DNA of 64,000 nucleotides from Ruminococcus_C callidus (GTDB lineage Bacteria; Bacillota; Clostridia; Oscillospirales; Ruminococcaceae): assembly GCF_049562855.1 (NCBI RefSeq), contig NZ_CP186925.1, positions 1,674,001-1,738,000 on the forward strand, given 5' to 3'. This document shows, one piece after another, positions 59,378-64,000 of the stretch. The position numbers and the translations under genes were made by a program. Position 1 is the stretch's first letter, and every line of letters begins with the position of its first letter. A model generated the notes under the pieces. It saw nothing but the letters and a program-made list of their open reading frames with translations. It ran no database searches and was not told the DNA's origin.

Positions 59378-60559
59378 TCAGTGATGGAACAGACGAATGC
59401 CTGTGAACGCCAGTGCCATATTGTACTTATTGCATGTTGCAATAACATGGTCATCACGAATCGAACCGCCCGGCTCTGCGATGTACTGCACGCCACTCTT
59501 ATGAGCACGTTCGATGTTGTCGCCGAAGGGGAAGAATGCGTCAGAACCGAGGCAAACCTCTGTGTTCTGTGCCAGCCATGCCTGCTGTTCTTCCTTGGTG
59601 AACACTTCCGGCTTTACCTTGAATGTATTCTGCCATGCACCTTCTGCCAGCACGTCCATATATTCATCAGAAATGTACACGTCAATTGCATTGTCACGAT
59701 CCGGACGGCGGATACCGTCTACGAACTGCAAGCCCATAACCTTGGGATGCTGACGCAGCCACCAGATGTCTGCCTTATTGCCGGCAAGACGTGTGCAGTG
59801 GATACGGGACTGCTGTCCGGCACCGATACCGATTGCCTGACCGTCCTTGACATAGCATACAGAGTTAGACTGGGTATACTTCAGCGTAATCAGGGAAATC
59901 AGCAGATCTCTCTGATATTTTTCCGGAATTTCCTTGTTGTCGGTAACAACATTGGACAGCATTTCCTTGTCGATCTTCAGGAAGTTATGTCCCTGTTCAA
60001 AGGTAACGCCAAATACCTGCTTCCGTTCCAGTTCTGCCGGACGGTATGCCGGATCGATCTGAATGATATTATAGGTACCCTTCCGCTTGGACTTGAGGAT
60101 TTCCAGTGCCTCCGGCTCATATCCCGGTGCAATGATACCGTCGGAAACTTCCCGCTGGATCATCTTTGCAGTGGGCACGTCGCAAACGTCAGACAGAGCA
60201 ATAAAGTCACCGTAAGAAGACATACGGTCTGCACCGCGGGCACGGGCATAAGCACACGCCAGCGGAGAGAGTTCGCCCAGATCATCTACGAAATAGATCT
60301 TCTTCAGGGTATCAGACAGCGGTGCACCAACTGCGGCACCTGCCGGAGAAACGTGCTTGAAAGAAGTTGCCGCACACATGCCGGTTGCTTCTTTCAGTTC
60401 CGATACCAGCTGCCAGCCATTGAAAGCGTCCAGCAGATTGATATAGCCCGGCTTGCCGTTCAGTACAGTGATCGGCAGATCGCTGCCGTCCTCCATATAG
60501 ATGCGGGACGGCTTCTGATTCGGATTACAGCCGTATTTTAATTGCATTTCACTAGCCAT
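59378..60559 (-). CDS. Stand-alone AICAR formyltransferase (PurH C-terminal half only, 393 aa)
   Basis: Transfers a formyl group to AICAR. It resembles the transformylase half of PurH: LKYGCNPNQKPSRIY at the start, ATSFKHVSPAGAAVG (about 64-78, with the catalytic Lys-His), the NSVCYVKDGQAIGIGAGQQSRIHCTR segment (about 234-259), and GSDAFFPFGDNIERA with IAEPGGSIRDDHVI near the end. The IMP cyclohydrolase half of the usual fused protein is missing; that activity is supplied by the separate PurO-type gene immediately upstream. ATG follows GGAGGC. Confidence 0.93.
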   Translation of the reverse strand: MASEMQLKYGCNPNQKPSRIYMEDGSDLPITVLNGKPGYINLLDAFNGWQLVSELKEATGMCAATSFKHVSPAGAAVGAPLSDTLKKIYFVDDLGELSPLACAYARARGADRMSSYGDFIALSDVCDVPTAKMIQREVSDGIIAPGYEPEALEILKSKRKGTYNIIQIDPAYRPAELERKQVFGVTFEQGHNFLKIDKEMLSNVVTDNKEIPEKYQRDLLISLITLKYTQSNSVCYVKDGQAIGIGAGQQSRIHCTRLAGNKADIWWLRQHPKVMGLQFVDGIRRPDRDNAIDVYISDEYMDVLAEGAWQNTFKVKPEVFTKEEQQAWLAQNTEVCLGSDAFFPFGDNIERAHKSGVQYIAEPGGSIRDDHVIATCNKYNMALAFTGIRLFHH

Positions 60560-60571
60560 GAAAGTGCCTCC

Positions 60572-61285
60572 TTACTGATTCTTGTTTACGATTCTGGTTT
60601 CAGTTTTCTTGGTTTTGAGGTCGATGTACCGAACGAACAGAGAAACCTTGTTCTCCGCATTCAGGCTGTTCCACAGCATTTCTGTGAACGCATCGATGTC
60701 ACCGGAAACCGCAATTTTCTGCGGTTCGCCGGAAAAGCTCGGCAGCGGATTTCCATCACCCTCATAGGTGTGAATGAAATGTCCAACGCCGGCAATGGGA
60801 TTAGAATAGGAGAATGTATATCTCTGGCAGGAGGAAGGATCGCCGTCTGCACTTTTCAGAATAGACAGTGCATAGGAAAAGCCATTATTGCTCTGGTCGA
60901 TCAGTCCGGAGATACGCGGCGTATAGTTCGGTGCGTCCGGTTCGAACTCACGGGTCCGCAGGGATTCCTCAAAAGTTTTCCCAGCCTGCATCAAATCATA
61001 CACAGTGTCTGTCTGGTCGCCATTGGTCACAATGGTATAATCTCCCAGGACGCGAACCGGTGCGTAGATGATCAGGCTCGGGTCTACCATTTTCGACGGA
61101 TCAAATGCCTGTGTGCGGATACCTGCACCGTCCTCTACGAAAACGCGGTTCCGGCTGTTTTCACTTCTTCCCATGATAAAGTATGCAAAAACCGCATACG
61201 CTCCGTCCTCCGAACGTCCCAGCACAATGCCGCGGCCCGGATAAGAATTCTGCTGCAATTCCTGCTGCAATGATGCAATCTTCAT
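60572..61285 (-). CDS. purO: IMP cyclohydrolase, archaeal PurO type (237 aa)
   Basis: Closes FAICAR to IMP. It shows NSYPGRGIVLGRSEDG (about 13-28), YFIMGRSENSRNRVF (about 35-49), LIIYAPVRVLG and ALSILKSADGDPSSCQRYTF, which match the PurO-like IMP cyclohydrolase family known from archaea and some Firmicutes, rather than the N-terminal domain of PurH. AGGAGG lies before ATG at 61283-61285. It is directly followed by the stand-alone transformylase, so the pair replaces bifunctional PurH. Confidence 0.9.
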   Translation of the reverse strand: MKIASLQQELQQNSYPGRGIVLGRSEDGAYAVFAYFIMGRSENSRNRVFVEDGAGIRTQAFDPSKMVDPSLIIYAPVRVLGDYTIVTNGDQTDTVYDLMQAGKTFEESLRTREFEPDAPNYTPRISGLIDQSNNGFSYALSILKSADGDPSSCQRYTFSYSNPIAGVGHFIHTYEGDGNPLPSFSGEPQKIAVSGDIDAFTEMLWNSLNAENKVSLFVRYIDLKTKKTETRIVNKNQ

Positions 61286-61309
61286 AATTTCCTCCTACTG
61301 ATATTGCCT

Positions 61310-61936
61310 TTACTGCTTAATGAATACGGTTTTCTCTCGAACTTCTAACTGTCCGTTGCAGAACAGGTTCACTGCCTGCGGCAGAATCTGCCACTCTGCC
61401 TGTTCCATGACACGCTTTTGCAGCACTTCCGGTGTGTCGTCCGGAAATACAGCAACAGGCTGCTGTAAAATGATCGGTCCGTCATCGGCGACTTCGTTGA
61501 CGAAGTGCACTGTCGCACCGGTAAACTTCACGCCCCGTGCCAAAGCTGCCTCGTGTACATGCAGTCCGTAGAATCCCTCTCCGCAAAAGGACGGGATCAA
61601 AGACGGGTGCACGTTGATGATCTGATTATGATATGCCCGAATGATCGACTGATCCAGAATGGTCATGAAGCCTGCCAGTACGATCAGATCGGCATATTCC
61701 TGAAACAGTGCTTCCAGCAGTGCCTTGCTGTACATTTCACGAGATGCAAATTCTTTCGGGACGATAACGCGGGTGCCAATGCCGTTTTCTTTGGCTCTGG
61801 TCAGTGCGTATGCGTCCGGATTGGAGGAAATCACACAGGTGATTTTTCCGTTCGGAATCTTCCCGTTTTTCTGTGCATCGATCAATGCCTGCAAATTCGT
61901 TCCGCCGCCGGAAACCAGCACAACAATATTTTTCAT
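61310..61936 (-). CDS. purN: Phosphoribosylglycinamide formyltransferase PurN (208 aa)
   Basis: Uses 10-formyl-THF to formylate GAR. MKNIVVLVSGGGTNLQALI (1-19), IVLAGFMTIL (about 89-98), the catalytic INVHPSLIPSFCGEGFYG (about 107-124) with His and HFVNEVADDGPIILQ (Asp) confirm it. Normal length. Between purM and purO in the same direction. Confidence 0.96.
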   Translation of the reverse strand: MKNIVVLVSGGGTNLQALIDAQKNGKIPNGKITCVISSNPDAYALTRAKENGIGTRVIVPKEFASREMYSKALLEALFQEYADLIVLAGFMTILDQSIIRAYHNQIINVHPSLIPSFCGEGFYGLHVHEAALARGVKFTGATVHFVNEVADDGPIILQQPVAVFPDDTPEVLQKRVMEQAEWQILPQAVNLFCNGQLEVREKTVFIKQ

Positions 61937-61955
61937 TTTGCTCTGCCTCTTTCTA

Positions 61956-62990
61956 TTACTTGAGGATCACGCCATCATCAGATGCAACCAGTTCGCCCAG
62001 CACATAGGCATGTTCCCCTGCTGCATTCAGAATACGGATTGCCTTATCTGCATCTTCCTGAGCCACGCATACCATCATGCCGACACCCATATTAAAGGTG
62101 TTGAACATGTCGTGTTCCGGAATCTTACCAGTCTTTGCGATCAGGTCGAAGATCGGCAGAACCTGCACGTCGCTGCGGTCAATCTTTGCAGACAGACCCT
62201 TTTTCAGTGCCCGCGGAATGTTCTCATAGAAACCGCCGCCGGTAATGTGAGCGATAGACTTCGGCTGTACCTCTGCCAGCAGTTGCTGAATCGCGTTGAC
62301 ATAGATCTTGGTCGGTGTCAGCAGGCAGTCGCCCAGTGTGGTGCCCAGATCAGAGAAGTGACGAGCCAGATTCTGTTCGTTGACTGTGAATACGTTCCGG
62401 ATCAGAGAGAATCCGTTGGAATGTACGCCGCTGGACTGCATTGCGATCAGCACATCGCCTTCCTTCTGGCTGTCCATGTTCAGGATCTTGCTCTTATCTA
62501 CGACACCAACGGCAAAACCGGCAACATCGTATTCATCTTCCGGATAGAAGCCCGGCATCTCGGCAGTTTCGCCGCCGACCAGTGCACAGCCGGACTGTAC
62601 GCAGCCCTCTGCCACACCGGAAACGATCGATGCGACCTTTTCCGGAACGTTCTTGCCCAGTGCAATATAGTCCAGGAAGAACTGGGGCTTTGCACCGCAG
62701 CAGATAATATCATTGACGCACATTGCCACACAGTCGATACCAATGGTAGTATGCTTATCCATGAGAAAGGCGATTTTCAGCTTTGTTCCTACGCCGTCTG
62801 TACCGGAAACCAGTACCGGCTGCTGCATTCCTGCCACATCCAGTGCATACAGACCGCCGAAGCCGCCAATGTCTGTCAGCACATTTGCTGTCATGGTTCT
62901 GGCAATATGGGACTTCATCAACTCCACTGCCTTGTAACCGGCAGTGACATCTACGCCTGCCTTTTTATAGCTTTCCGAATAGCTTTCCAT
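61956..62990 (-). CDS. purM: Phosphoribosylformylglycinamidine cyclo-ligase (344 aa)
   Basis: AIR synthetase of the purine pathway. GVDVTAGYKAVELMK at the start, FGGLYALD, LVSGTDGVGTKLKIAF (about 60-75), the IGIDCVAMCVNDIICCGA segment (about 83-100), GGETAEMPGFY (about 138-148) and AHITGGGFYENIPRAL. GGAGGTAAC precedes ATG at 62988-62990. Confidence 0.97.
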   Translation of the reverse strand: MESYSESYKKAGVDVTAGYKAVELMKSHIARTMTANVLTDIGGFGGLYALDVAGMQQPVLVSGTDGVGTKLKIAFLMDKHTTIGIDCVAMCVNDIICCGAKPQFFLDYIALGKNVPEKVASIVSGVAEGCVQSGCALVGGETAEMPGFYPEDEYDVAGFAVGVVDKSKILNMDSQKEGDVLIAMQSSGVHSNGFSLIRNVFTVNEQNLARHFSDLGTTLGDCLLTPTKIYVNAIQQLLAEVQPKSIAHITGGGFYENIPRALKKGLSAKIDRSDVQVLPIFDLIAKTGKIPEHDMFNTFNMGVGMMVCVAQEDADKAIRILNAAGEHAYVLGELVASDDGVILK

Positions 62991-63068
62991 TTATGTGTTA
63001 CCTCCAAAGTTTGTCGGGCGAATCCGATACGGAATCGCCGCAGGAAACCGCCTTTCGCAATTTCCCGA

Positions 63069-64000
63069 TCATTCGCCTATCTTCTTTTCAAATTTATCTT
63101 TCGGCATTTCCTTCGGCACTTCGATAGGATAATTGCCGGTGAAACATGCTGTACAAAAACCAGTCTGCGGTGTCATGTCCGGCGTTGCCAGCGACTGCAC
63201 ACCTTCTATGCTCAGATACCCCAGTGTATCTGCTCCGATATGTTCACAGATCTCCGGAATGGTCATCTGGCATGCGATCAGGTTTTCCTTACTGTCAATG
63301 TCCACGCCGAAATGGCACGGATTTGTAAACGGCGGACAGGAGATCCGCATATGTACTTCTGTTGCACCAGCTTCCCGCAGCAGACTGACGATCCGCTGGC
63401 AGGTCGTGCCGCGGACAATACTGTCATCTACCAGAATGACACGCTTGCCTGCCACAACGCTTTTTACCACATTCAGCTTGATCCGCACGGAATCCGTCCG
63501 CATCTTCTGATTGGGCTGGATAAAGGTTCTGCCGACATAGCGGTTCTTGATAAAGCCGACTTCATATGGGATTCCAGAAGCCTGTGACAGTCCCAGTGCG
63601 GCATCCAGTCCGCTGTCCGGTACACCGATAACTACATCCGCTTCTACCGGATGCTCTTTCCAGAGCAGCTTTCCGGCACGAATGCGGGCATCGTGTACGG
63701 TACAGCCATTGATGACAGAATCCGGACGTGCAAAGTACACATACTCAAACACGCACAAAGAGGGCTTCTGTCCGCAGTGTGTCCGGACAGAGCGAACGCC
63801 GTCGCTGTCTGCAATAACAATTTCGCCGGGATCCAGTTCCCGTTCGAACTCAGCCTCTACGCTGTCCAGTGCACAGGTTTCCGAAGCAAATACGATACTG
63901 CCGTCTTTCCGCCGTCCCATACAGAGAGGACGGAAGCCGTTGGGATCTCTGGCAGCGATCAGCTTCTGCGGGGACATAACGACCAGGGAATAAGCACCTT
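63069..64000 (-). CDS. purF: Amidophosphoribosyltransferase, partial (N-terminus outside window)
   Basis: First committed step of purine synthesis. The visible 310 codons begin within the glutaminase domain (GAYSLVVMSPQKLIAARDPNG) and cover the rest of it (ARPDSVINGC, a segment at the domain boundary) and the phosphoribosyltransferase domain, with the PRPP-binding VILVDDSIVRGTTCQRIV and GVPDSGLDAALG. Cys in GFCTACFTGNYP near the C-terminus fits the iron-sulfur-containing Bacillus type. The frame has no start codon in the window; the catalytic N-terminal Cys is beyond the right edge. Confidence 0.95.
   Translation of the reverse strand, partial: GAYSLVVMSPQKLIAARDPNGFRPLCMGRRKDGSIVFASETCALDSVEAEFERELDPGEIVIADSDGVRSVRTHCGQKPSLCVFEYVYFARPDSVINGCTVHDARIRAGKLLWKEHPVEADVVIGVPDSGLDAALGLSQASGIPYEVGFIKNRYVGRTFIQPNQKMRTDSVRIKLNVVKSVVAGKRVILVDDSIVRGTTCQRIVSLLREAGATEVHMRISCPPFTNPCHFGVDIDSKENLIACQMTIPEICEHIGADTLGYLSIEGVQSLATPDMTPQTGFCTACFTGNYPIEVPKEMPKDKFEKKIGE

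Noticed and set aside
61725..63587. 620-codon plus-strand open frame opposite purN, purM and purF
   Set aside because: Antisense to three well-supported purine genes; Cys/His/Arg-rich and without recognisable motifs.

Overview
The window is typical of a Ruminococcus-type Firmicute (Oscillospiraceae; inference). The evidence is the set of core Clostridia operons, two GH5 glucanases, a group-B-like [FeFe] hydrogenase, an archaeal-type IMP cyclohydrolase beside a stand-alone AICAR transformylase, and a tmRNA tag ending in VAA. Base composition looks close to even GC. Most genes lie on the minus strand. The plus-strand features are three tRNAs around 8.8-9.0 kb, two tRNA-Gln at 14.8-15.1 kb, and a block of three protein genes at 31-36 kb (pheA, an intracellular GH5, the hydrogenase).

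Region by region. 1-3 kb: the edge of a phage- or ICE-like island of small minus-strand genes (MazG-like protein, HTH replication-type protein, Cys-rich small proteins), ending next to ssrA, a common integration site. 3.1-4.1 kb: smpB-ssrA trans-translation unit. 4.1-7 kb: two small unknown genes, then a three-gene rtcB RNA-ligase cluster. 7-15 kb: two MATE transporters, tRNAs, a lipoprotein GH5 cellulase, and lrgA-lrgB-gntR with a FadR-type operator in its promoter. 15.4-26.2 kb: ClpE-like ATPase, CvpA, DUF5711, truA, YfhO, and an ECF transporter energising module. 26-31 kb: methyltransferase, glmM, ruvCAB. 31-36.2 kb: pheA, an AraC regulator divergent from a cytoplasmic GH5, and the hydrogenase. 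36.3-45.9 kb: pyrimidine operon pyrR-pyrC-pyrF-carA-carB-pyrK-pyrD-ruvX behind a PyrR-type attenuator. 45.9-53.9 kb: addB-addA-rsmA. 53.9-58 kb: Lrp-like regulator, coiled-coil protein, coaD, rsmD, uvrC. 58-64 kb: purine operon purF-purM-purN-purO-purH(C-terminal half)-purD, with purF cut by the window end.

The most unusual element is a family of small inverted-repeat elements (MITE-like, 32 to 173 bp, ten copies) that sit at gene ends and in leaders. Two 172-bp copies more than 10 kb apart differ at one base. Several copies are flanked by 4-bp direct duplications (TTTA, TTGA, CTTA, ATAA), and shorter copies look like internal-deletion derivatives of the long ones. They come in two sub-families with related ends (GGCAATACCGCACAAAG and GGAAACACTG[A/C]ATAAAG). 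No transposase is present in the window. I found no CRISPR array and no complete prophage or insertion sequence.
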